Assembly (NCBI GenBank): GCA_003169195.1
Contig: PMQB01000118.1
Span: forward strand, 3,550 to 47,733
Direction: 5' to 3'
Length of the DNA: 44,184 nucleotides
DNA from: Bryobacterales bacterium
GTDB lineage: Bacteria > Acidobacteriota > Terriglobia > Bryobacterales > Bryobacteraceae
The translations under genes and the position numbers were made by a program. Positions 25,048-34,181 of this stretch are shown here, one piece after another (within the stretch, counting starts at the first letter, position 1; the number at the start of each line of letters is the position of its first letter). The notes below the pieces were generated by a model. That model worked only from the letters and a program-made list of their open reading frames with translations, ran no database searches and was not told the origin of the DNA.

Positions 25048-27987
25048 ATGATCAAACGTTGTTTCCACGCCATTGTTCTGCTGAATTTTAGTCTCTGCGT
25101 CCAAGCACAAAACACCCCTCAAAAAACTGTTCCGCAAAAGCAAGACACCACCTATACAAACCTGATCAAAGAGTATTTACAAGATCCGCGCGTGACCACC
25201 GATCTTGTTGACCATCTGCCCGCCTCCGATACCGTTCCCAACCCGCTGGCATTCTTCGGCCGCATCCCTGGCACTCCGGGCGAACTCACGTACGCCAAAG
25301 ATATCCAGCGTTACTTTGACGCCCTCGCTGCCAATTCTCCGCGCGCCCGTTTCTGGACCATCGGCAAAACCGAAGAAGGCCGCGATCAAGTCCTCTTAGC
25401 CATTGCCGACGAAGCCACGCTGCGCAAGCTCGACGATTACAAAGGCATGCTGGCCGCTCTGACAGATCCGCGAAAAACCTCCGAGAAGGAAGCCCAGCGT
25501 CTGATCAAAACCGCGAAGCCGATTTATTGGATCACCAGCGGCATCCACTCGCCCGAAACCGGCGGCCCGGAAATGCTCATCGAATTGGCCTACCGCCTCA
25601 TCGTGGAAGAAACTCCGTTCATCCAAACTATTCGCAACAACGCCATCGTTTTCATTACGCCTGTGGTCGAAGTCGATGGCCGCGAGAAAGCCGTCGACAC
25701 TTACTATTACGGCAAGAACACCGGCAAAGCGCGCCCGCCGCTCATGTATTGGGGTAAGTATGTCCAGCACGATAACAACCGCGATGGCATTGGCCAATAC
25801 CTGAAGCTCACGCAAAACATCACCCAGACGCTGCTCGATTGGCACCCTACTGTGCTGCATGATTTGCACGAGGCGCAGTCGTATCTCTATGTGTCCACCG
25901 GAACCGGTCCCTACAATATTTCGCTTGATCCCATACAAAGCGACGAATGGTGGCTGCTGGCTGAAACGGAAGTCATGGAGATGGCCAAGCGCGGAGTGCC
26001 CGGTGTTTGGACATACGGCTTCTACGACGGCTGGGTGCCGAACTATCTGTTCTGGATTGCAGTGACGCATAATTCCTTCGGCCGTTTTTACGAAGTACAA
26101 AGCTATGGCCCCGACGTGAACAAGAACTTGCGCCTTCCGCCCACCACTACCAGTCGCGAATGGTTCCGTCCCAATCCGCCGCTGCCGTCCATTGCCTGGG
26201 GTCCGCGCAATAACGTCAACATTCAGGAATCGGCTATCTTGATCGCGCTGAATCAAGTGGCGAAATCAAAAGAGCTCTATCTTGAAAACTACTGGCTGAA
26301 AAATAAACGCGCTGTCGATAAGGGCACGAATGGTCCCGTCTATGGTTGGGTCATTCCAGCCGCTCAGCGTCGTCGTGTCGAAGCTGCTTCCATGGTCAAT
26401 GCTCTCCGCAAGCAAGGTCTGGAGATTCATCAAGCCAAAGCGCCCATGAAATCAGGCTCCTTGGATGTCGCGATTGGCGATTACGTCATTCGCGCCGATC
26501 AGCCCTACCGCACCTTAGCCGACATGTATTTCTCCGTGCAGAACTATCCCCTTGCCAACCCACGTGCGTACGATGACACCGGTTGGACCATGCAGTATCT
26601 GCGCAACGTGAAACTCAGCCCAGTCACAGTCAAATCCATTCTCGAGCTGCCCATGACGCTTCTCACCGCCGACGCCAAAGTCGACGGCGCGATTGAGGGC
26701 AGCGGCGACACGCTCATCGTCGATCACACCACAGACAACACACTCATGGAATTTCGCTTCCGGTTTCCCGGCGTGAAGATGCTTGCCGCCGAAGATGATT
26801 TTGAAACCGCCGGCCATCCGTTCCACGCGGGCGCATTCATCATTCCGGCGGCTGATCGCACGAAACTCGAACCTGCCATTCATGAACTAGGACTGGCCTC
26901 CTACGCCGTGGCCAACTTGCCTTCCGTGAAGACGCATGAGCTCGACGTTCCACGCATCGGTTATGTCCACTCCTGGTCTCGTACCCAAGATGAGGGTTGG
27001 GTGCGCGCCGCGCTCGATGCCTATGGCGTTCCTTACACCTACTTCGCCGATCAAAAATTGCGTGAACCCAATCTGCGCTCCAAGTATGACGTGATTGTCT
27101 TTCCGCATGTTGGGGGTACCTCCCAATCGCAAGTCAATGGCATTCCCGTCACCGGAAAAGATCCCATCCCTTACAAGACTTCCGAACTCACTCCGCATCT
27201 CGGTCTCAATGATCAAAGCGATGACATTCGCGGTGGCATGGGGCTGGAAGGTTTAGCGGAACTCGCCAAATTCGTCCGCGCTGGTGGCACTCTCATTACG
27301 GAAGGATCCACTGCTTCGCTCGTCATCGAATACGGTCTAACCAGCGGCTTGTCTGTTGAGCACCCGGAAGACCTGGCCGCGCGCGGCACCATTCTTCGCG
27401 GAATAATCACCGATCGCAAGAGCCCGCTCGTCTATGGCTTCGAGGGCAAAGACTTGCCGGTTTACTTCAATCAAGATCCCGTGATCTCGCAAGCGCAAGG
27501 CGCCTTCTTCCCAGGAGGCGGTTTCGGTGGTGCGTCCACCTTTGGCCAAAATGTTACGCCCAACGCCACCCCAGTTCACATCTCCCCGTTTGAAGGAAAT
27601 GACGCCACTCCCAAAGCTCCGGAAACTCCCGCTCTCAGCGCTGACGACGGCCCCCGGCAGCAGCGTGGTTGGGCGCAAGGTCCCGAAGCCGAGGAAGTAC
27701 GCCCGCGCGTGGTTATGCAGTTTCCCGCTAAGCCCGACGATATGTTGCTATCTGGCATGCTCGCCGGTGGACAGCATTTAACCAATCGTGTTCTGCTCGC
27801 CGATGTCCCGTTGGGCAAAGGACACATTGTCCTCTTCGCACTGCGTCCCTTCTGGCGCTGGCAAACACAAGGAACATTCTTTTTGCCCTTTAACGCGATT
27901 CTGAACTGGAACGATCTTGATGCTGGTAAAACCGAAGGCCGTCGTCCGCGCGCCGCCAACACTGCCGCCAACGAAGCCGTCCAGTAA
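25048..27987 (+). CDS. Secreted M14 zinc carboxypeptidase with C-terminal GATase1-like domain
   Basis: A 979-residue exported protein (signal peptide MIKRCFHAIVLLNFSLCVQA). The start at 25048 is fixed by AAGGAGG 8 bases upstream; the frame is open further up but overlaps the mscL terminator. Residues about 75-420 are an M14 peptidase: HSPE gives zinc ligands H167 and E170, and H274 in HDLHEAQS is the third. FYEVQSYG holds a likely catalytic Glu. The middle (about 430-680) is a beta-rich linker region. About 690-800 looks like a class I glutamine-amidotransferase/ThuA-like fold (YDVIVFPHVGG; FVRAGGTLITEG), and it ends in a Pro/Gln-rich stretch. Peptide or cell-wall substrates are likely, but unproven. 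Confidence 0.9.
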   Translation: MIKRCFHAIVLLNFSLCVQAQNTPQKTVPQKQDTTYTNLIKEYLQDPRVTTDLVDHLPASDTVPNPLAFFGRIPGTPGELTYAKDIQRYFDALAANSPRARFWTIGKTEEGRDQVLLAIADEATLRKLDDYKGMLAALTDPRKTSEKEAQRLIKTAKPIYWITSGIHSPETGGPEMLIELAYRLIVEETPFIQTIRNNAIVFITPVVEVDGREKAVDTYYYGKNTGKARPPLMYWGKYVQHDNNRDGIGQYLKLTQNITQTLLDWHPTVLHDLHEAQSYLYVSTGTGPYNISLDPIQSDEWWLLAETEVMEMAKRGVPGVWTYGFYDGWVPNYLFWIAVTHNSFGRFYEVQSYGPDVNKNLRLPPTTTSREWFRPNPPLPSIAWGPRNNVNIQESAILIALNQVAKSKELYLENYWLKNKRAVDKGTNGPVYGWVIPAAQRRRVEAASMVNALRKQGLEIHQAKAPMKSGSLDVAIGDYVIRADQPYRTLADMYFSVQNYPLANPRAYDDTGWTMQYLRNVKLSPVTVKSILELPMTLLTADAKVDGAIEGSGDTLIVDHTTDNTLMEFRFRFPGVKMLAAEDDFETAGHPFHAGAFIIPAADRTKLEPAIHELGLASYAVANLPSVKTHELDVPRIGYVHSWSRTQDEGWVRAALDAYGVPYTYFADQKLREPNLRSKYDVIVFPHVGGTSQSQVNGIPVTGKDPIPYKTSELTPHLGLNDQSDDIRGGMGLEGLAELAKFVRAGGTLITEGSTASLVIEYGLTSGLSVEHPEDLAARGTILRGIITDRKSPLVYGFEGKDLPVYFNQDPVISQAQGAFFPGGGFGGASTFGQNVTPNATPVHISPFEGNDATPKAPETPALSADDGPRQQRGWAQGPEAEEVRPRVVMQFPAKPDDMLLSGMLAGGQHLTNRVLLADVPLGKGHIVLFALRPFWRWQTQGTFFLPFNAILNWNDLDAGKTEGRRPRAANTAANEAVQ

Positions 27988-27996
27988 AATCAAATC

Positions 27997-28794
27997 TTGA
28001 CTCTCGCTCGCATCCTGACGGCCTTTTGCCTTGGCAGCGCTACTATGTTCGCGCAAGGGAATTACGAAGTGCAGATCTATGGCTCCGAAACCATGGCGCC
28101 GGGCCACACCATGGTTGAGTTGCACAGCAACTTCACAGCCGATGGCAGCAAGACCACCACCGACGGCACCTATCCCACCAATCATCAAGAGCACGAAACC
28201 ATCGAAATCACTCAGGGTTGGAACGATTGGTTCGAAACCGGCTTTTACATTTTCACCAGCATTGGGCCGAACGGGCAAGGCTACCAATGGGTAGGCGATC
28301 ACTTCCGCCCCCGCGTGCGCGTCCCGGAAAAATGGAAATGGCCCGTGGGTGTCAGCCTCTCGCTCGAAGCTGGCTACCAGCGTGCGCGCTTTTCAGCGGA
28401 TACCTGGACACTCGAGATACGCCCGATCATCGACAAACAAATCGGACCTTGGTACTTGGCCTTCAACCCTGCCGCTGACCGGAGTTGGCACGGCCCGGGA
28501 GTTCGGCAAGGTCTTGATTTCGAGCCAGGCGCCAAAGTGGCTTATAGCTTCACTAAAAAAGTCGCGGGCGGTTTTGAGTATTACGCTGCCACTGGAAATA
28601 TCACGAGCTTCGATCCTATCGGCCAACAGCAACAGCAATTCGTCCCCGCCATCGATTTGGACCTGAATCCCGATTGGGAATTCAATTTCGGCGTAGGGGT
28701 GGGTGTCACTCACGGCACAGATCATCTCCTCATCAAGATGATCCTCGGCCGGCGCTTCAATTTCTTCGGTAAGAAGACTGCTGCGCAGCCGTAG
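27997..28794 (+). CDS. Exported beta-rich, barrel-like protein
   Basis: A 265-residue protein starting with TTG, 9 bases after the carboxypeptidase gene, with a signal peptide (MTLARILTAFCLGSATMFAQG). Alternating hydrophobic strands rich in aromatic residues (FETGFYIFTSIG, GVSLSLEAGYQRARF, GFEYYAATGNI, WEFNFGVGVGVTHG) and the closing MILGRRFNFF suggest a 10-12-strand outer-membrane barrel. Its function is unknown. The tight spacing implies co-expression with the M14 peptidase. No ribosome site is evident. Confidence 0.72.
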   Translation: MTLARILTAFCLGSATMFAQGNYEVQIYGSETMAPGHTMVELHSNFTADGSKTTTDGTYPTNHQEHETIEITQGWNDWFETGFYIFTSIGPNGQGYQWVGDHFRPRVRVPEKWKWPVGVSLSLEAGYQRARFSADTWTLEIRPIIDKQIGPWYLAFNPAADRSWHGPGVRQGLDFEPGAKVAYSFTKKVAGGFEYYAATGNITSFDPIGQQQQQFVPAIDLDLNPDWEFNFGVGVGVTHGTDHLLIKMILGRRFNFFGKKTAAQP

Positions 28795-28831
28795 CGCCCA
28801 CTCCCTGCCAAAGATTCTTTCCTCCGCACGT

Positions 28832-28837
28832 TACAAT
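28832..28837 (+). promoter_or_regulatory. TACAAT -10 box before fabI
   Basis: TACAAT ends exactly 8 bases before the fabI ATG at 28846, the same spacing as at 3223. There is no clear -35 and no ribosome site in between. A leaderless or near-leaderless fabI transcript is inferred. Confidence 0.42.
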
Positions 28838-28845
28838 GTCTACGC

Positions 28846-29628
28846 ATGGCACAACTGCTGGAGGGAAAGACCGCGCTCGTCTTGGGCGTTGCCAATAAAT
28901 GGAGCATTGCATACGCAATCAGCGCGGCATTTGTGCGCGAAGGTGCATCGCTTATCCTCACCTACCAAGGTGAACGGCAAAGAGAGACGGTAGAAGAACT
29001 GGGCGGGGAACTGCACGCCTCCAAAATTTTGCCTTGTGATGTGACTAAGCCAGAGGAACTCGAAGCACTTGTCACCAATCTGAAGCAATCTGCCCCCGTC
29101 ATCGACTCGCTCGTGCACAGTATTGCTTTCGCCAATCGCGAAGACCTGAGCCGGCCGTTTCTGGAAACCAGCCGCGATGGCTTCCTCCTTGCTCAAGAAG
29201 TTAGTGCTTATTCACTAGTAGCAGTCTCCCGTGCCATCGCGCCACTCATGACACGTGGTGGTTCCATCACCACTCTCACCTACCTCGGTTCCACTCGAGT
29301 TGTACAAAACTACAACGTCATGGGCGTTGCAAAAGCGTCGCTAGAGGCGTGTGTTCGCTACTTGGCGGCTGACATGGGGCCGAAGCGCGTCCGAGTGAAC
29401 GCCATCTCTGCTGGGCCTATCAAGACCACTTCTGCTCGTGGTGTTAAGGACTTCTCCAAAGTTCTTGAGGGCGTGGCGGCCGTTGCTCCCTTGCGCCACA
29501 ATACAGAAACCGCCGAAGTAGCAGACACGGCTGCTTTTCTTGCGAGTGACATGGGTCGCGGCGTTACTGGAAACATAGTATACGTCGACTCCGGTTTTCA
29601 AATCATTGGTCTAGGGATTAGTGACTAG
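28846..29628 (+). CDS. fabI: Enoyl-[acyl-carrier-protein] reductase (NADH)
   Basis: A 260-residue FabI, which performs the last reduction in each round of type II fatty acid synthesis and is the classical triclosan target. The cofactor loop GVANKWSIAYAI is at residues 14-25. The catalytic residues Y146, Y156 and K163 (YLGSTRVVQNYNVMGVAKAS) fall at exactly the E. coli FabI numbers. SIAFANR at 92-98 and the substrate-loop AGPIKTTSARG follow the family. No other fab gene is nearby. Confidence 0.97.
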   Translation: MAQLLEGKTALVLGVANKWSIAYAISAAFVREGASLILTYQGERQRETVEELGGELHASKILPCDVTKPEELEALVTNLKQSAPVIDSLVHSIAFANREDLSRPFLETSRDGFLLAQEVSAYSLVAVSRAIAPLMTRGGSITTLTYLGSTRVVQNYNVMGVAKASLEACVRYLAADMGPKRVRVNAISAGPIKTTSARGVKDFSKVLEGVAAVAPLRHNTETAEVADTAAFLASDMGRGVTGNIVYVDSGFQIIGLGISD

Positions 29629-29666
29629 ATGTTCTATTTTAGTGCCACTCTAAGCGCGATTCCTCA

Positions 29667-29696
29667 TTGACACCTGATTTTCTGCTTCATTATCCT
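29667..29696 (+). promoter_or_regulatory. Promoter for the gld-like ABC operon
   Basis: A perfect TTGACA (29667-29672), 18 bases, then TATCCT (29691-29696, 4 of 6). It lies 45 bases before the ATG at 29742, in the 113-base gap after fabI, with nothing else notable. Confidence 0.5.
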
Positions 29697-29741
29697 GGTT
29701 AATTACTCTGGTTATTTCCTACGTGGCGTCATGCCAAAACT

Positions 29742-30713
29742 ATGATTCAAGTCACAGGCCTTTCAAAGAAGTACGCTAGCTATGTTGCAGTGGACAATAT
29801 TTCTTTCTCTGTGGAGAAGGGCGACATTGTTGGTTTCCTTGGACCCAACGGTGCTGGCAAGACAACTACCATGCGCGTCATCACGGGTTTCATGCCTCCC
29901 ACGGCAGGCAAAGTCACCGTCGGCGGGTTCGATGTGTTTGACCAGCCCATGGAAGTGAAGAAGCGCATCGGTTATCTGCCCGAAAGCCCGCCGCTCTATC
30001 CGGAGATGAGTGTGCGCGATTACCTAACGTTCGTCGCCCGTCTCAAGGGAATTCCCAACATTGAAATTCCCGACCGCGTGACACAAGTCATGAAGAAGTG
30101 TTCTGTTGCTGATGTCAGCGATAAGCTCATTCAGAAACTTTCCAAAGGTTATCGCCAACGTGTCGGCCTCGCGCAAGCTATCGTTCACAATCCAGATGTG
30201 CTGATCCTGGACGAACCGACCTCCGGCCTCGACCCCAAGCAGATCATCGAAACGCGTGATCTCATCAAAGGCCTTTCCGGCGAGCACACCATCATCTTGA
30301 GTACTCACATTCTCCCCGAAGTGGAAGCCATCTGCCGGAAGGTTGTGATTATCAGCAAGGGCAAGGTGGTCAAGACTGACTCAGTTGAGAATCTTAAAAA
30401 CCGTGCTGTGTTTACCATCGAACTCAGTACTGCCGGCGATGCCGACGCCGTGGCCGTGCGCCGCAAACTCGAACAGGTGGCCAGCGTGAGCAAGGTGCTT
30501 GATCATGCCGCGAGCGCCGGCCGCTTTGCTTTTGACATTGAAGGTCTCACCGGGTCTGACGTCCGGCCCGATGTAGCCCGTGCCGTCGTGCAGGCCGGTT
30601 GGAATCTCCTGGAAATGAAATCAAGTACAACCCTGGAAGAAGTCTTCCTCGAATTGACAAACACCGACGCCGGCGTTTCCGAAACCGCCGCTAATAACGG
30701 AGGCGCGCAATGA
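29742..30713 (+). CDS. ABC transporter ATPase, GldA-like
   Basis: A 323-residue ATPase. Walker A GPNGAGKTT is at residues 34-42, the signature LSKGYRQ at 133-139 (a K in place of the second G), Walker B VLILDEP at 153-159, and the switch His in LSTHILPEV. The C-terminal 90 residues form the DUF4162-type tail of the CcmA/GldA group. It is the energy subunit for the following permease, whose ATG overlaps its stop (ATGA). In Bacteroidota, GldA-GldF-GldG serve gliding; in other phyla the same block has no proven role. Confidence 0.95.
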   Translation: MIQVTGLSKKYASYVAVDNISFSVEKGDIVGFLGPNGAGKTTTMRVITGFMPPTAGKVTVGGFDVFDQPMEVKKRIGYLPESPPLYPEMSVRDYLTFVARLKGIPNIEIPDRVTQVMKKCSVADVSDKLIQKLSKGYRQRVGLAQAIVHNPDVLILDEPTSGLDPKQIIETRDLIKGLSGEHTIILSTHILPEVEAICRKVVIISKGKVVKTDSVENLKNRAVFTIELSTAGDADAVAVRRKLEQVASVSKVLDHAASAGRFAFDIEGLTGSDVRPDVARAVVQAGWNLLEMKSSTTLEEVFLELTNTDAGVSETAANNGGAQ

Positions 30714-31477
30714 GAAACGTCTGGACCATTTGCCGGCGCGAGCTTTACGCCTATTTTGTTTCGCCCATCGCCTGGGTGTTGCTAGCCATTTTCAGCATCC
30801 TCAGCGGTTGGTTTGTTTGGGCGGAAAGTTCCTACTTTGTGCAAAACACCATGGCCTCGCAGATGCGCGGCCAGCCTGTGCCCATGAGCATCAACGAGAT
30901 GATCATTGCCCCGATCTTTGGATACATCGCCGTGGTTGGGCTTATGCTTGTCCCCTTCATCAGCATGCGTCTGTTCGCAGAAGAGAAACGGCAGGGAACT
31001 ATGGAACTCTTAGCCACTTCCCCGGTTTACGATTTGGAATTGGTGCTGGGTAAGTGGCTGGCCGCTGTACTGATGTATGGCGCGCTTTTGGCAGTTCTGA
31101 TACTTGACGTATCTTGGCTCTTTATCTACGGCTCGCCCGATTGGAAGCCTGCAGTAGCCGGTTTCATCGGCCTCTTGCTGCAAGGGGCGGGCCTGTTGGC
31201 GTTCGGTGCTCTCATTTCCACCCTCACCAAAAATCAAATCGTCGCCGGCGTCACCGGATTTGGTCTGTCTCTCTTCCTTTGGATTCTCCAGTGGGCAACA
31301 TCATTCGGCGATTCCCTTACGGTCCGAGTCGCAAGCTATATCTCGACCTTGAGCCATATGGAAAGCTTTTCCCGCGGCGTAATTGATACCAAGGATCTTA
31401 TCTATTACCTCTCCATGATCTTCTTAGGCTTGTTCCTGACAACTCGTTCGCTTGAATCGATTCGGTGGAGGGCGTAG
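30710..31477 (+). CDS. ABC transporter permease, GldF-like
   Basis: A 255-residue ABC-2 permease with six membrane segments. It opens MRNVWTICRRELYAYFVSPIAW, the typical cytoplasmic elbow of GldF/NosY-type permeases, and includes LFAEEKRQGTMELLATSPV, the family hallmark after the second membrane span. A GGAGG ribosome site precedes the ATG, which overlaps the ATPase stop. Transported substrate unknown. Confidence 0.93.
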   Translation: MRNVWTICRRELYAYFVSPIAWVLLAIFSILSGWFVWAESSYFVQNTMASQMRGQPVPMSINEMIIAPIFGYIAVVGLMLVPFISMRLFAEEKRQGTMELLATSPVYDLELVLGKWLAAVLMYGALLAVLILDVSWLFIYGSPDWKPAVAGFIGLLLQGAGLLAFGALISTLTKNQIVAGVTGFGLSLFLWILQWATSFGDSLTVRVASYISTLSHMESFSRGVIDTKDLIYYLSMIFLGLFLTTRSLESIRWRA

Positions 31478-32844
31478 TGGCAGACAATACTTCGGTAGCC
31501 GCACAGCAGGCTCGCTTTGGCGCGACTGCCAGCCTTTATACCCTGCTCGTCCTTGCGATTCTCGTCGCCATCAACTATCTCGGCGTACGCTTTAACAGAC
31601 CCATCGATCTCACCAGCAATAAACGGTATACGCTCTCTGACGAAACAAAGAAAATCGTCAGTGGCTTGAAGCAAGATGCCACCATCACCTACTTCGACGC
31701 TTCTACTGCGAACTTTGATCAGGCGCGCGGCATTCTTGATCGCTACAAAAACCTATCCTCAAAAATTCACATCGACTATGTCAACATGCGCACAGATCCC
31801 ATGCGCGCCCGCGAGTTCGGCGTTCGTTTGCCGGGCACCGCCATCGTGAGCGAAGGTTCCCAGCGCGAAGAATCCAAGTCTCTCGACGAGCAGGGTATCA
31901 CCGGAGCCTTCCTGAAAATCTCCAAAGGCATCCGCAAAGTCTGTTTTGTCGGTGGTAGCAAAGAGCATGCGCTCGATCAAACAGAGGGTCCAGGCCTTTC
32001 CGCCTTTAAAACTCTTCTGGAGCGCGATAACTACCAGCCTGAAACGATTACGCTTCTTGAGAAGAGCACGGTTCCTGATGACTGCAAAGTCACTGTGGTG
32101 GCTGGGCCTAGAGGCGACTATACTCCCAATGAAGTGACCGCGCTCAAAACCTATGTCGAAAACGGTGGGCGTGCTTTCTTTATGCTCGATCCTCCTCTCG
32201 ATATTCGCGGTGATCATATCTCCGAAAACACCGGCTTAGATAATCTGTTGGAATCGTGGGGCGTGACACTCGACAAAGATCTGGTCTTGGAAAATACCGC
32301 GCTGGTGGCCATATACGGCCCTCAGAATCCACCCATCAATCATTACGAAGATCACCCCATAGTGAATGACTTAAAGAGCAGCTACGTCATTATGCCCATC
32401 GTCCGTTCTCTGCAAGTCAAGAACGCCGGCAAATCCACCGTTAGCAAACTCTTTTCAACTTCCGACAATGCCGTGGCCACCACAGATCTGAGTAGTGGAC
32501 GCGTCAGCATGGATGATCCGAAGAACAAGAAAGGTCCTTTCGTGCTTGGGGCTGTGGGCAATTACGATACTGGCAAGCCGAACGAAGGTGGTCGCTTTGT
32601 CGTCATAGGCACGTCCTCGTTCATTGCTAACGATTTCATTACCACTGCATTGAATCGTGATCTCGCTTTGAATGTCATCAACTGGCTCTCCTCCGACGAA
32701 GACCTTATCTCCATTCGGCCGAAGGAGCCGGAAGACCGCAAGCTCGACCCCAAAGGGGTTGGTCCCATTGAAGTCTCTGATTTCTTTGGCTTTCCCCTTC
32801 TCATCATCGTGGCCGGCATTGCAGTGTTCATGAAGCGCAGATAG
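31477..32844 (+). CDS. GldG-like ABC transporter auxiliary protein
   Basis: About 455 residues, anchored by an N-terminal helix (SLYTLLVLAILVAINYLGVRF) and a C-terminal one (FGFPLLIIVAGIAVFMKRR), with a large periplasmic domain between. NKRYTLSDETKKIVSGLKQ and the IFT-type domain (about 180-300, VAGPRGDYTPNEVTALKTYVENGG, FFMLDPP) are characteristic. I chose the GTG at 31477 because GGAGG (31467-31471) sits 5 bases upstream and the codon shares a base with the permease stop. A GTG at 31465 is the alternative. It acts with the ABC exporter at the membrane. Confidence 0.9.
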   Translation: MADNTSVAAQQARFGATASLYTLLVLAILVAINYLGVRFNRPIDLTSNKRYTLSDETKKIVSGLKQDATITYFDASTANFDQARGILDRYKNLSSKIHIDYVNMRTDPMRAREFGVRLPGTAIVSEGSQREESKSLDEQGITGAFLKISKGIRKVCFVGGSKEHALDQTEGPGLSAFKTLLERDNYQPETITLLEKSTVPDDCKVTVVAGPRGDYTPNEVTALKTYVENGGRAFFMLDPPLDIRGDHISENTGLDNLLESWGVTLDKDLVLENTALVAIYGPQNPPINHYEDHPIVNDLKSSYVIMPIVRSLQVKNAGKSTVSKLFSTSDNAVATTDLSSGRVSMDDPKNKKGPFVLGAVGNYDTGKPNEGGRFVVIGTSSFIANDFITTALNRDLALNVINWLSSDEDLISIRPKEPEDRKLDPKGVGPIEVSDFFGFPLLIIVAGIAVFMKRR

Positions 32845-32845
32845 T

Positions 32846-34168
32846 ATGGGCACAAAAAAGTTACTCATCGCGGCAATCGTGTTGGCCGCGCTTAGCGGCG
32901 TTTTGTGGTGGAGCAACAAGCACCCGGATTGGGGCAAGGACAAGAAAGACTTGCCCGCCGAATCGCCCGTCCTCGTCAACGTCTCGGACGCTGCTCTCGA
33001 TAGTATTGACATTCAGAAACGGGAGGGCTCCAAGATCTCGCTCGAACGGGAGTCAGGTAAGTGGAGCATCACAACGCCTACTCCTTATCCGGCTGATCAG
33101 GACGCGGCCACCAGCATGGGCTCCGCGTTATCACCCGCCAATGCAGATAGCGTTGTGGAGGATAAGCCCACAGACATCGCAAAGTACGGTCTTACCAATC
33201 CCACCGTTACCGTTACCGCTCACGAAAAGGGCGGTCGCACCGATCAATTGCTCATTGGTGATGACATTCCCGGCGGTTCCCTGGTCTATGTCCGCGTGGC
33301 TGGCAATCCGAAAGTCTACGCTGTGCCCAGCTCTCTCAAAACCTCTTTCGACAAGAGCCTGAATGATTTGCGCGACAAACGTCTGCTGACGTTTGACCAG
33401 GGCCAGCTCACACGAATTGATCTCACTTCCGGTAAAACCACTATCGACTTCGGCAAGAACGGACAAAGTGAGTGGACCATTGTTCAACCGCGGCCTTACC
33501 GCGCTGACAATTTTCAAGTCGAAGAATTACTGCGCAACTTAAGCGGCGCAAAGATGGACTTGAGCACCCCTGCCGCCGATGCGGAGAAAGCGGAGCACAG
33601 TTTTGTTTCAGGTAAACCGGCCGCTACTGTCAAACTGACTGACTCCACCGGCACACAAACTCTCGAAGTTCGCAAGAACGGCGATGATTATTTCGGCAAG
33701 AGCAGCGTCGTGAGCGGCGCTTATAAGCTCACGGCCGATCTAGGCAAGCAGCTCGATAAATCGCTCGATGATTATCGCAATAAAAAGCTCTTCGATTTCG
33801 GTTTTTCCGATCCGAACAAGATTGAGATTCAGCAAGGCTCTGCTACCCGAACCTTTATCAAGAGCGGCAACGATTGGAAGTTAGACGGTAAAATCATGGA
33901 CTCCGCAGCGGTGCAGGCCATCATTGACCAACTCCGCGAACTGGCGGCCACGTCGTTCGCCACCGACGGTTTCACCACTCCAGCCGCTGCCATCACCATC
34001 GTTTCAAACGATGGAAAACGCACGGAAAAGGCAGAATTCTGCAAAACCGCGAGTGGCTATTTGGCCCGTCGCGGCGCAGAGCCGGGCCTTTATCAACTAG
34101 ACGCTAAGGCAGTTAACGATATCCTGGAAGCAAGCGGGAAAGTGAAGCAAGCCGCTTCACATAAATAA
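32846..34168 (+). CDS. Membrane-anchored DUF4340 protein
   Basis: A 440-residue protein with one N-terminal membrane helix (KKLLIAAIVLAALSGVLWW) and a long periplasmic part of repeated DUF4340 units. Three similar blocks appear: SIDIQKREGSKISLERESGKWSI, RIDLTSGKTTIDFGKNGQSEWTI and KIEIQQGSATRTFIKSGNDWKL. Each is a strand-turn-strand ending in a W-x-(I/L). DUF4340 proteins typically follow GldG homologues, as here with a 1-base gap, so this is the fourth part of the exporter. Molecular role unknown. Confidence 0.9.
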   Translation: MGTKKLLIAAIVLAALSGVLWWSNKHPDWGKDKKDLPAESPVLVNVSDAALDSIDIQKREGSKISLERESGKWSITTPTPYPADQDAATSMGSALSPANADSVVEDKPTDIAKYGLTNPTVTVTAHEKGGRTDQLLIGDDIPGGSLVYVRVAGNPKVYAVPSSLKTSFDKSLNDLRDKRLLTFDQGQLTRIDLTSGKTTIDFGKNGQSEWTIVQPRPYRADNFQVEELLRNLSGAKMDLSTPAADAEKAEHSFVSGKPAATVKLTDSTGTQTLEVRKNGDDYFGKSSVVSGAYKLTADLGKQLDKSLDDYRNKKLFDFGFSDPNKIEIQQGSATRTFIKSGNDWKLDGKIMDSAAVQAIIDQLRELAATSFATDGFTTPAAAITIVSNDGKRTEKAEFCKTASGYLARRGAEPGLYQLDAKAVNDILEASGKVKQAASHK

Positions 34169-34181
34169 GCGCTCCTTCAGG

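Noticed and set aside
25396-26256. A 286-residue minus-strand open frame
   Set aside because: It lies entirely inside the M14 peptidase gene and shows no recognisable domain.
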